NCBI GenBank assembly: GCA_963752045.1
Contig: CAVVWN010000007.1
Coordinates: 124,001 to 188,000, forward strand
Source of the DNA: DATKDF01 sp963752045
GTDB lineage: Bacteria; Acidobacteriota; Vicinamibacteria; Vicinamibacterales; SCN-69-37
DNA: 64,000 bases
Direction: 5' to 3'
Positions 7,723 through 19,161 of the stretch are shown one piece after another. A program made the position numbers and the translations under genes. Every line of letters begins with the position of its first letter. The stretch's first letter is position 1. The notes under the pieces were generated by a model. It was given only the letters and a program-made list of their open reading frames with translations, was not told where the DNA came from and ran no database searches.

Positions 7723-9039
7723 ATGAAAGCAGAGTTCACAGAGGTGAGCGAGACCCGGAAGCAACTGACCTTCGAGGTGCCTCCGGACGTCGTCGAGGCG
7801 GAGATCGCCAAGGCGGCCGGGCGTTACGCGAAGTCGGCCAAGGTGCCGGGTTTCCGGCCCGGCAAGGTGCCCACGGCCGTCGTCCGCCAGCGGTTCAAGG
7901 ATCAGATCCTGTACGAGGTGGCCAACGACCTGATTCCGCGGCTGGTCAGGACCGAGCTCGAGGCCCGCACGCTCGAGCCGGTGGCGACGCCCGACATCCG
8001 CGACGTCCATATCGAGGAAGGACAGCCGCTCACCTTCATCGCCGACTTCGAGACCATGCCGGCGATCGACCCGGGCGAGTACACCGGCATCTCGCTGCGC
8101 AGGCCGCCTGCGGTGCTCGAAGTGGGCGCGGTGGACAAGGCACTCGAGCACCTGCAGCAGCGTGCGGCGAGATGGCACCCGGTCGAGGACCGGACGGCGT
8201 CTGCCGGCGACACCCTGCTCGTGGATCTCACGCGCACGCGCCGCACGAGCCTGATTGAGATCCCGGGGCAGGGGCAGGCCAGGTCTGCCGACGACAAGCC
8301 CGAGAAGCTCGAAAACGTGTCGATCGAGGTCGGCGCGTCGGCCAACCCGCCCGGGTTCGACGACCACTTGACGGGCACGTCACCGGGCGACACGCGGGCG
8401 TTTCCGGTGACCTACCCGGCCGACTACGGCGTCGAGGAGCTTCGCGGGGCGACGGTCGACTACGAGATCACGGTCAAGGGCATCCGGCGGAAGGAGCTGC
8501 TCCCGGTCGACGACGAGTTCGCGAAGGAGATCAGCGAGTTCGACACGCTCGCCGCCCTCCGGGCGCGGATTCAGGAAGATCTGCAGCGCGAGGCGCAGCA
8601 GGAGTCGGACCACAAGGTGCGGCACGATCTGCTGCGCGAATTGTCGAGCCGCGTCACCTCGGTGCCCGATTCGCTCATCGAGGCCGAGATCGACCGGCGG
8701 CTCGAGGAGTTCGTGCGGCGCCTGATGGATCAGGGCGTCGATCCGATGAACGCCGGCATCGACTGGCAGGAGTTCCGCGCCCGGCAGAAGGACGCGGCGC
8801 TCGACACGGTGCGCGGCACGCTCGTCATCGACGAGATCGCGCGTCGCGAGGCGATCGAGCCCACCGAAGAGGACGTGGAGCGGGAGATCGAGCGGTTCGC
8901 CGAACGGGCGGGACGGACGGCCACGGCCATCCGGGCTCGCCTCGAGAAGGAGGGCGCGCTCGGCCGGATTCGGACCGGCATCCGGCGCGAGAAGACCATG
9001 AGCTGGCTCGTCGAGCACTCGACCGTCACGACCGGCTAG
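7723..9039 (+). CDS. tig: trigger factor, ribosome-associated chaperone/PPIase
   Basis: A 438-residue trigger factor. The N-terminal ribosome-binding domain carries the GFRPGK signature at residues 43-48, which docks next to the exit tunnel at L23. An FKBP-type PPIase domain lies at about 155-245, followed by the long helical chaperone domain. Length matches the family (about 430-450). I prefer the ATG at 7723 over the TTG directly before it. It heads the tig-clpP-clpX-lon block, the classical quality-control order, in which nascent-chain folding is placed beside the ATP-dependent proteases. Clp and Lon follow on the same strand with short gaps. Confidence 0.96.
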   Translation: MKAEFTEVSETRKQLTFEVPPDVVEAEIAKAAGRYAKSAKVPGFRPGKVPTAVVRQRFKDQILYEVANDLIPRLVRTELEARTLEPVATPDIRDVHIEEGQPLTFIADFETMPAIDPGEYTGISLRRPPAVLEVGAVDKALEHLQQRAARWHPVEDRTASAGDTLLVDLTRTRRTSLIEIPGQGQARSADDKPEKLENVSIEVGASANPPGFDDHLTGTSPGDTRAFPVTYPADYGVEELRGATVDYEITVKGIRRKELLPVDDEFAKEISEFDTLAALRARIQEDLQREAQQESDHKVRHDLLRELSSRVTSVPDSLIEAEIDRRLEEFVRRLMDQGVDPMNAGIDWQEFRARQKDAALDTVRGTLVIDEIARREAIEPTEEDVEREIERFAERAGRTATAIRARLEKEGALGRIRTGIRREKTMSWLVEHSTVTTG

Positions 9040-9071
9040 GCCGTCAGCCGCAGGCCGCAGACCGAAGCCGA

Positions 9072-9077
9072 TACAAT
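9072..9077 (+). promoter_or_regulatory. -10-like hexamer of clpP (leaderless arrangement)
   Basis: TACAAT ends 9 nt before the clpP ATG at 9087, with no Shine-Dalgarno between. It lies in the 47-nt gap after tig, so clpP may have its own promoter. Confidence 0.5.
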
Positions 9078-9086
9078 AGGCACACC

Positions 9087-9689
9087 ATGACCGAATCCCG
9101 AGCCCAGCTGGTACCGATGGTCGTCGAGCAGACCAACCGCGGCGAGCGCGCGTACGACATCTTCTCGCGGCTGCTCAAGGACAGCATCATCTTCATCGGC
9201 ACGTCGATTGACGACTCGATCGCCAACCTGGTGATCGCGCAGATGCTGTTTCTCGAAGCCGAGGACCCGGAACGCGACATCCTGCTCTACATCAACAGCC
9301 CGGGCGGGTCGATCACGTCGGGCCTGGCCATCTACGACACGATGCAGTTCATCAAGCCCGACGTGCAGACCTACTGCATCGGGCAGGCCGCCTCGATGGC
9401 GGCGGTGCTGCTCACGGCGGGGGCGAAGGGCAAGCGGTTCACGCTGCCGAACTCGCGCATCCTGATCCACCAGCCCTGGATGTCCGGCCTGGCCGGCCAG
9501 GCGAGCGACATCGACATCCACGCGAAGGAAATCCTGCGCATGCGTGAGCGGTTGAATGAAATTCTGGCCATGCACACGGGCCAGCCGCTCGCCCGTATCC
9601 AGGATGATACCGACCGCGATTACATCATGGGCGCGGACCAGGCGAAGGAATACGGTATTATTGACGACGTCCTGCAGAGAAGGGCGTAA
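9087..9689 (+). CDS. clpP: ATP-dependent Clp protease proteolytic subunit
   Basis: A 200-residue ClpP serine peptidase. The catalytic triad is visible: S103 in GQAASMAA, H128 in ILIHQP, and D174 in the DDTDRD segment. The substrate strand LLYINSPGGS and the N-terminal axial loop region are present, and length is standard. ClpP forms the double-heptamer chamber that degrades proteins unfolded by ClpX, encoded next. The start at 9087 gives a product with only a short propeptide-like lead (MTESRAQLVPMVVE). Confidence 0.97.
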   Translation: MTESRAQLVPMVVEQTNRGERAYDIFSRLLKDSIIFIGTSIDDSIANLVIAQMLFLEAEDPERDILLYINSPGGSITSGLAIYDTMQFIKPDVQTYCIGQAASMAAVLLTAGAKGKRFTLPNSRILIHQPWMSGLAGQASDIDIHAKEILRMRERLNEILAMHTGQPLARIQDDTDRDYIMGADQAKEYGIIDDVLQRRA

Positions 9690-9756
9690 TTGCTCGGGAT
9701 TTCGCGCTATCGAGCGGCTGGCGGCGGGCCGATACTAGTGGGCGCGGGATGGTGCG

Positions 9757-11002
<1,246 letters not shown>

Positions 11003-11042
11003 CATCCCGTCGTGACATTCGCGAGTTTCAGCCTTCCCTGAC

Positions 11043-13454
<2,412 letters not shown>

Positions 13455-13506
13455 GCCGGTCGCAGCTGGGGCCCGCGCGCAGGCCGGACAGGCCGGGGCC
13501 CGCAGA

Positions 13507-14472
13507 ATGGTGCACCACCTCGACCCCATCCTGGGGACCGTCTTCGGCGTGCATCTGTGGTGGTACGGACTGAGCTACACGCTCGGACTGTTGAACGCCT
13601 CCCTCTACATCACCCGGCACCGCGCGACGATCGGCCTGACACGCCGGGAAGCGCTCGACCTGGCGCTCTACCTCACGGTTGGCGTCCTCCTCGGCGGACG
13701 CATCCTTGGCGTCTATCACCAGTGGCCGCTCTACGCCGACCGGCCCGCACTCATCCCGGCCGTCTGGCTGGGCGGATTTGCGACGCACGGGCTCATCATC
13801 GGCGGCGCGGTCGGCATCCTCGCCTTCTGCGTCCGATACCGAAAGCCGTTCAGGCGGGTCATGGACGCCCTGGCCATTCCGGCCGCCGTCATCATGGGGT
13901 TCGGGCGAATTGGCAATTTCATCGACGGTCAGATCGTCGGATCCGTCACGACCCTGCCGTGGGGCATAGACTTCCCGTATGCCGACGGCTTCCGGCATCC
14001 GGTCGTGCTCTACGACGGCCTGAAGAACCTCGCGGTCGCCGCGATCCTCAGCCGGCTGTCGAGGCGAGGGCTGCCGCCGGGCCGGCTTGCCGCGTTGTTC
14101 GTGCTCCTCTACGCGGGCCTGCGGATTCCCATCGACCTGCTGCGGGAGTACCCGACGACGGTGTGGGGACTGCCGGGCGGGCAGACGTTCAACGTGCTCA
14201 TGGCAATCGTCGGGGCGCTGCTGCTCCTGCGCAACTGGATGCGCAAGCCGGCCGTTCAGGCGGCTTCGACGCCGCCCCAGGACCCGGCCGCGGCGGTCTC
14301 AGAAGGCGGGCTCGCCTGGCGCCGCGCGGTCCTCGCAATTCTCCTCGTCGCCGTCCTGGTCATTCCGAGCGATGCGGCGCGCGACATTCCGGAAGCCTAC
14401 GGCGCCCGGCACCCCGGCCTCGAACACTCGGCGATCTACCCCATGCTCGACGAAGCCAGGCCGGACCTATGA
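13507..14472 (+). CDS. lgt: prolipoprotein diacylglyceryl transferase with C-terminal extension
   Basis: Lgt transfers diacylglycerol from phosphatidylglycerol to the lipobox cysteine of prolipoproteins in the inner membrane. The signature G-x-G-R-I-G-N-F...G lies at residues 131-145 (R134, N137). Several membrane helices and FATHGLIIGG upstream also fit. At 321 residues it is longer than most Lgt (about 260-290). The excess is a C-terminal tail from about residue 245 with one extra hydrophobic helix (RRAVLAILLVAVLVIP) and a polar end. Two lipoproteins in this window are plausible substrates. Its TGA overlaps the GNAT ATG. Confidence 0.92.
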   Translation: MVHHLDPILGTVFGVHLWWYGLSYTLGLLNASLYITRHRATIGLTRREALDLALYLTVGVLLGGRILGVYHQWPLYADRPALIPAVWLGGFATHGLIIGGAVGILAFCVRYRKPFRRVMDALAIPAAVIMGFGRIGNFIDGQIVGSVTTLPWGIDFPYADGFRHPVVLYDGLKNLAVAAILSRLSRRGLPPGRLAALFVLLYAGLRIPIDLLREYPTTVWGLPGGQTFNVLMAIVGALLLLRNWMRKPAVQAASTPPQDPAAAVSEGGLAWRRAVLAILLVAVLVIPSDAARDIPEAYGARHPGLEHSAIYPMLDEARPDL

Positions 14473-14969
14473 TGACGGCCATGGTCTCGGTGCGCCCCAT
14501 GACTCCGAACGACTGGCCGGTGGTGCGTGCCATCTACGAGCAAGGCATCGCCACAGGGCTGGCCACTTTCGAGCGGTCCGCGCCGGACTGGGACGACTGG
14601 AACGCGTCGCACCTCACGGCCTGCCGGTTCGTGGCGATTCGGGACGGGCGTGTGGCCGGCTGGGCCGCGCTCAGTCCCGTATCGGACCGCTGCGCCTACG
14701 CCGGTGTGGCGGAAGTCAGCGTGTACGTGGCAGACGCCTGGCGCGGAAAGGGGATTGGCCGCGCGCTGCTCGAAGCGCTCGTGACGGCCTCCGAGCAGGA
14801 GGGGTTCTGGACGCTTCAAGCCGGCATCTTCGCCGCCAACATGGCCAGCGTGTCCCTGCACGAACGCTGCGGATTCCGCGTCGTCGGCCGCCGCGAGCGC
14901 CTCGGCCAGCTCGACGGCGACTGGCAGGACGTGCTGCTCCTCGAACGCCGCAGCGCCGTCGTCGGCTAG
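14469..14969 (+). CDS. GNAT N-acetyltransferase (Pat/YncA-like)
   Basis: A 166-residue cytoplasmic acetyltransferase. Motif A, VSVYVADAWRGKGIGRALLEAL, holds the R/Q-x-x-G-x-G/A acetyl-CoA loop. The C-terminal part (IFAANMASVSLHERCGFRVVG) is typical of the phosphinothricin/methionine-sulfone acetyltransferase subfamily, which acetylates small amine substrates. The start ATG at 14469 overlaps the lgt stop; a second ATG follows at 14472. The TAG stop (14967-14969) is contributed by the left end of a palindromic element, so the natural C-terminus may have been altered by that insertion. Confidence 0.88.
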   Translation: MMTAMVSVRPMTPNDWPVVRAIYEQGIATGLATFERSAPDWDDWNASHLTACRFVAIRDGRVAGWAALSPVSDRCAYAGVAEVSVYVADAWRGKGIGRALLEALVTASEQEGFWTLQAGIFAANMASVSLHERCGFRVVGRRERLGQLDGDWQDVLLLERRSAVVG

Positions 14970-15091
14970 GGGGACGGGTCTGTTTTCCACAGATTTGGCC
15001 AAGTACGGGACAGGTCTGTTTCGGCTGAATGCCCTGAACAGACCTGTCCCCCAACTGGCCAAATCTGTGGAAAACAGACCCGTCCCCCTAG
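14966..15091. repeat. 126-bp nested palindrome between convergent genes, supplying both stop codons
   Basis: Outer arms 14966-15000 and 15057-15091 are perfect 35-bp inverted repeats beginning with CTAGGGGGACGGGTCTG. Inner arms 15007-15020 and 15037-15050 are a perfect 14-bp inverted pair, GGGACAGGTCTGTT, a variant of the outer motif. The outer CTAG at each end forms the TAG stop of the GNAT gene (plus) and of the PQQ dehydrogenase (minus). It shares GGGGGACGGGTCT with the element at 5725-5808. It looks like a REPIN-type non-autonomous mobile palindrome; it could also act as a bidirectional terminator. Confidence 0.85.
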
Positions 15092-17070
15092 CGAAGCGCG
15101 AAGGCGACGAGGGCGGCGTCGCGGCCGCCGCCGGTGGCGACGACCACGTATTGACGTCCGGATGCGGCGCGATAGGTCATCGGCGTGCCACCGGTTCGGC
15201 GCGGCAGGTCGAACGACCACACTTCGCGCCCCGTGTCCTTGTCGAAGGCCCGAAGCGCCGTGTCGCCGCCTCCGACGAACACGAGGCCACCGGCCGTCAC
15301 GATGTTGCCAGGCGCCCCCGGCGTGCCGAGTCGCGCGGGCAACTCGACGCCCTCGAGCAGCGGATGCTCGCGCACCGAGGGCATGTCGCCGGCGGGCACC
15401 CGCCAGGCAATCGTCCCGGCATTGAGGTCGATGGCCACCAGTTCGCCATACGGCGGCTTGAAGAGCGGCAGCGACGGCATGCGCCCCTCGAATCCCTCAG
15501 GCGCAGGCGGAACGAACGACAGGCCGCCGCTCCGCCCGACGAGCTCCGCGTCGACTTCCGACGCGCGCGGGTTCGACGCCGACCGGTCCGGCTCGACGAT
15601 GCTGACGACAAACGGCTGATTGCTCGTCTTCACGTACAACATCCCGGTTTCCGGATCGAACGAGCCTCCGCCCCAGTTGGCCCCGCCGATGATGCCCGGC
15701 CGCACGACGGTGCCCTGAGCCGACGGCGGCGTGTAGAGCGGACCCGTCCGGTAGGCCTTCAGCGCTTCGACCGCCGCAGCCTTCAGCGCGGGCGTGGCGT
15801 CGAAGAGGTCCTCTTCGCTCGAGCCCTGTGGCGCAAAGGCCGCGGGCTTCGTCGGAAACGGCTGCGTCGGCCAGGCCCGCTCGCCCGGCACGTCGCTCGG
15901 GGGCACGGCCCGCTCGTCGATCGGCCAGACCGGCTGGCCGGTGACGCGGTCGAAGACGAACGCGAAACCCTGCTTGGTGAGCTGGACGACCGCGTCGATG
16001 CGCCGGCCGTCCACGGTAATCGTCACGAGAATGGGCGCCGCCGGAAGGTCGTAGTCCCAGAGCCCGTGATGCACGATCTGGTAGTGCCACTTCCGCTCGC
16101 CTGTCGCAGCATCGAGGCACACAATCGATTCGGCGAAGAGATTCGCGCCCGGCCTCCGGCCTCCGTAGTAATCGTTGCTCGGCGTCGTCACGGGTAGATA
16201 CACCAGGCCGCGCTCGGCATCGAGCGCCATGGGCGCCCAGACATTGGTGTGACCGGTGAACCGCCACGACTCTTCTTCCCAGGTGTCGTGCCCGAACTCG
16301 CCTGGCGCAGGCACGGTGTGGAAGCTCCAGACGAGGCGGCCCGTACGCGCGTCGAACGCCCGCACGTCGCCGGGAGGGTCGTTCCGGTACATCAGCCGGT
16401 CACCCACGCCGTTGCCGACGATCACGAGGTCCTTGTAGACGACGGGCGGCGAGGTGTTCGTGTAGTGCCGCTTGTCGATCTCCCATCGCAAGCCGGCCGA
16501 CAGATCCACCGTGCCCTGTGTGCCGAACGACGAGACGGGCTCGCCGGTGAGCGCGTCGAGGCTGATTAGCCGATAGCGGCTGGCGAGGAAGATCCGCAGG
16601 CGCCCGCCGTCCCTCGACTGCGCTCGGGACGGCCCTGAGCCGGCCGAAGGGCCGTCCCGCCAGGCCGCCACGCCGCGGTGCACGAACCCGGTGCCGTTCG
16701 GCGGCTGCCCGTCTTCGTACGCCTTCGGGTCGAACGACCATCGTTCACGTCCGGTCTCGGGATCGAGCGCCACGACGCGGTTGTAGGGCGTGCTCACGTA
16801 CAGCACGCCGTCGATCATGAGCGGCGTGTTCTGAAAATTGCCGGGCCGCGTGCCGAACTCCTGCAGGTTGGCCTCCCCCACCGACCATTCCCAGGCCACG
16901 GCCAGCCGGCCTACCGTCTGGCGATTGATGTCGGCAAGCGGCGAGTAATGGGTTGCCGCCTCGTCGCCGGCATAAACAGGCCACTGCTGTATCGGCGGAA
17001 CTCCGGGCGCCGGCATGCCCGAGAGGACGCCGAGCACGACGACGACTGCGGTCCCGATGGTCATGCGCAT
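15088..17070 (-). CDS. exported PQQ-dependent dehydrogenase (quinoprotein)
   Basis: A 660-residue eight-bladed quinoprotein. The ATG at 17070 opens a signal peptide (MRMTIGTAVVVVLGVLSG). An upstream TTG in frame at 17106 is less likely. WPVYAGDEAATHYSPLADINR and the repeated W-type propeller strands (GRERWSFD, GRLVWSFH, GERKWHY, GREVWSFD) are typical of glucose/alcohol-type PQQ dehydrogenases, which oxidise sugars or alcohols in the periplasm and pass electrons to the respiratory chain. No cytochrome c motif or membrane anchor was seen. Residues about 141-155 (PSAGSGPSRAQSRDG) are an in-frame repeat insertion. No pqqABCDE genes are in the window. Confidence 0.85.
   Translation of the reverse strand: MRMTIGTAVVVVLGVLSGMPAPGVPPIQQWPVYAGDEAATHYSPLADINRQTVGRLAVAWEWSVGEANLQEFGTRPGNFQNTPLMIDGVLYVSTPYNRVVALDPETGRERWSFDPKAYEDGQPPNGTGFVHRGVAAWRDGPSAGSGPSRAQSRDGGRLRIFLASRYRLISLDALTGEPVSSFGTQGTVDLSAGLRWEIDKRHYTNTSPPVVYKDLVIVGNGVGDRLMYRNDPPGDVRAFDARTGRLVWSFHTVPAPGEFGHDTWEEESWRFTGHTNVWAPMALDAERGLVYLPVTTPSNDYYGGRRPGANLFAESIVCLDAATGERKWHYQIVHHGLWDYDLPAAPILVTITVDGRRIDAVVQLTKQGFAFVFDRVTGQPVWPIDERAVPPSDVPGERAWPTQPFPTKPAAFAPQGSSEEDLFDATPALKAAAVEALKAYRTGPLYTPPSAQGTVVRPGIIGGANWGGGSFDPETGMLYVKTSNQPFVVSIVEPDRSASNPRASEVDAELVGRSGGLSFVPPAPEGFEGRMPSLPLFKPPYGELVAIDLNAGTIAWRVPAGDMPSVREHPLLEGVELPARLGTPGAPGNIVTAGGLVFVGGGDTALRAFDKDTGREVWSFDLPRRTGGTPMTYRAASGRQYVVVATGGGRDAALVAFALR
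16606..16658. repeat. dispersed palindromic repeat inserted in frame inside the PQQ dehydrogenase
   Basis: A 45-bp unit bounded by two copies of GCCGTCCC (16606-16613 and 16651-16658) carries CCCTGAGCCGGCCGAAGGG. That string resembles the widespread CTGAGC..GTCGAAGGG intergenic repeat. Being 15 codons long it keeps the frame and adds 15 residues to the enzyme. The duplicated 8 bp looks like a target-site duplication. Confidence 0.7.
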
Positions 17071-17157
17071 GCGGGAACTCTCGACCGAGGATGCCGGCGG
17101 TGTCAAGGCATGCGCCCGACTGCCGCCGGGACGCGCCCCGAGAAGGGCCTCGTCGCG

Positions 17158-17163
17158 TAGAAT
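17158..17163 (+). promoter_or_regulatory. -10-like hexamer of the winged-helix/TPR gene
   Basis: TAGAAT ends 11 nt before the ATG at 17175, with no Shine-Dalgarno between. Confidence 0.45.
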
Positions 17164-17174
17164 TCACCTCGGGA

Positions 17175-19079
17175 ATGACCTACACGTTCGGACCGTTCCG
17201 GGCCGATCGGACGGCCTACCGCGTCTCGCGCGGTGCGGCCGCGCTCGACCTGACGCCGAAGCTGCTCGACCTGCTCTTCTACTTTCTCGAACGGCCGGCC
17301 ACGCTCGTGACCAAGGAACAGTTGCTCGACGGCGTCTGGCCCGACGCCAACGTCACCGACAACGCCCTGGCACAGGCCATCTCCGAGCTGCGTGAGTCCC
17401 TGGGCGACTCGGCATCGGCGCCGACCTACATTCGGACGGTGGCGCGCCGCGGATACCGCTTCATCGCGCCCATCGACGTCGAGCGCGAGTCGCCGTCGGC
17501 GGCCGGTCCTGCTCCGGCCGGGGCTGCACGGACGCCTCGCACCATCGCGGTGCTCGACTTCACCAACCTCACCGGAGACGCGGACGTCGCATGGCTCTCA
17601 GCCGGCATCGCCGAAACGGTGTCGAGCGACCTTGCGAGGCTCGAAGACTTCCGCGTCGTCGATCGCTGGCGCGTCCGCCAGGCGTCGATGCAGTCGAGCG
17701 GATCGATGCAGGACGTCGGGTCGGCGCTCGGCGTCGCCATGGTCGCCACGGGCAGCTTCCAGCGGAGCGGTCCTCAGCTTCGCATCTCAGCGCGGATCGT
17801 CGATCTCACAAGCGGTGAAGCCGTCGCCGACGCGAAGGTCGACGGACTGATTGACGACGTCTTCGCGCTGCAGGACGGGATCGTCACGACGCTTGCCCGC
17901 GAGCTCGACATTCCTGCCCCGCCGCACGGCCGGACCGGACACGAGACGTCCAACCTCGACGCGTACCGCGCCTACACCGAGGGCTGGCTGAAGATCGAAA
18001 CGCTCAACACGGAGTTCGTCGGCGATGCCATCAGGGACTTCGAGCGCGCGATCCTCGCCGACCCGCAATTTGCCCAGGCCTTTGCCGGGCTCGCCAACGC
18101 CGAGTTTGTCGCCTACGAGATGACGCGCCAGACGCACGAACCCAATCGCGAGGCCCTCACGTCCGGCATCGACCATGCCGAGCACGCGATCCAGCTGGCG
18201 CCGGAGCTCGCCGAGGCGCACGCCACGCTGTCGTTCCTGCTCACGAGCGCCGCACGCTACGACGAGGCGCAGGCCGCGGCCAGGCGCGCGGTGGCGATCG
18301 ACCCCGAAAGCTGGCGTCATCAGTACCGGCTCGGCCACGCGACGTGGGGCGCCGCGCGGATCCGCGCGCTCGAGCGCGCCGTGACCTTCTATCCGCAGTT
18401 CGCCTACGCGAAGCTCGAAATGGCCATGGTGCATGTCGCGCGCGGCCAGTTGGAAACGGCCGAGACGCTCGTCCGTCGGGGCGCCGCCGATCAGGACCAG
18501 CAACGTCCTTCGGGCAACCGGTTTCCCGGTGTCGGCTTCCACTGGCTGCTCGGCACGCTGCATGCCGCGCAGGGCCGGCACGACGAGGCCATTGCCGAGT
18601 TCGACCGGGAGCTCGGGCGCGTGGACCGGCGCCGCCTCTACGGTCCGGAGTACGGCACGGTGGCCCTCTACTGGCGCGGCTACTCTGAGCTCGCCCTGGG
18701 CCGGCCTGAAGACGCGGTGGCCTCGTTCGCGGAGGTGGACACGTTCATCGACGCCCATCCCCGCGGCCTGCTGGGCCGGGCCGACGCCCTGCGGCAACTG
18801 GGCGACACCGAAGGAGTGACGGTCGCGCTCGACCGGGCACGGGCGTCGCTGGATCGCTTCAGGGAAGCCGCCCAGCCTTCAGACGCTCACCTCTTGCGCG
18901 CCATCGATGCCGCCGGCCGCGGCGACGCGAAGGAAGCGGTCGGGTGCCTCGAGAACATCCTCAGCCTGCCGGCGTGCCCGGCCGGCTGGACGATTCCCAT
19001 CGAGCCGGCCTTCCGGCCGCTCGCGGCCACCTCAGGCTTCAGCCATGTCCTGACGCGCCTGGCCGAGCGCGCGGGTTAA
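17175..19079 (+). CDS. winged-helix (OmpR/CadC-type) TPR regulator
   Basis: A 634-residue protein. Residues 1-95 are an OmpR/PhoB-type winged helix (LDLTPKLLDLLFYFLERPATLVTKEQLLDGVW, ending YIRTVARRGYRFI), the DNA-binding form found in CadC-like regulators. Residues about 115-230 match a TolB-N/adenylate-cyclase-associated segment (TIAVLDFTNLTGDADVAWLSAGI). From about 260 to the end are TPR helices. No transmembrane helix was seen, unlike CadC. It is divergent from the PQQ dehydrogenase with about 100 bp between them, so it may regulate that gene; this is inference. I chose the ATG at 17175 because upstream frame is antisense to the dehydrogenase. Confidence 0.82.
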   Translation: MTYTFGPFRADRTAYRVSRGAAALDLTPKLLDLLFYFLERPATLVTKEQLLDGVWPDANVTDNALAQAISELRESLGDSASAPTYIRTVARRGYRFIAPIDVERESPSAAGPAPAGAARTPRTIAVLDFTNLTGDADVAWLSAGIAETVSSDLARLEDFRVVDRWRVRQASMQSSGSMQDVGSALGVAMVATGSFQRSGPQLRISARIVDLTSGEAVADAKVDGLIDDVFALQDGIVTTLARELDIPAPPHGRTGHETSNLDAYRAYTEGWLKIETLNTEFVGDAIRDFERAILADPQFAQAFAGLANAEFVAYEMTRQTHEPNREALTSGIDHAEHAIQLAPELAEAHATLSFLLTSAARYDEAQAAARRAVAIDPESWRHQYRLGHATWGAARIRALERAVTFYPQFAYAKLEMAMVHVARGQLETAETLVRRGAADQDQQRPSGNRFPGVGFHWLLGTLHAAQGRHDEAIAEFDRELGRVDRRRLYGPEYGTVALYWRGYSELALGRPEDAVASFAEVDTFIDAHPRGLLGRADALRQLGDTEGVTVALDRARASLDRFREAAQPSDAHLLRAIDAAGRGDAKEAVGCLENILSLPACPAGWTIPIEPAFRPLAATSGFSHVLTRLAERAG

Positions 19080-19149
19080 AGGCGTTCTCGTTTCGGCGTT
19101 TCTCACGCTTCCTCAGGGCTGTTTCAGGACTTTCACGACTCGGCCCCCA

Positions 19150-19155
19150 TATTCT
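19150..19155 (+). promoter_or_regulatory. -10-like hexamer of aas
   Basis: TATTCT ends 6 nt before the aas ATG at 19162; no Shine-Dalgarno is visible. Confidence 0.4.
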
Positions 19156-19161
19156 CGCCGC

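Noticed and set aside
6697..8367. A 556-aa version of the VWFA gene extended upstream
   Set aside because: The extension lies opposite tig. A proper signal peptide begins at 7608, so the shorter form is preferred.
14966..15091. Insertion sequence or integron attC site at the nested palindrome
   Set aside because: There is no transposase or integrase in the window, and the conserved attC core sites are not visible. The REPIN-type explanation fits better.
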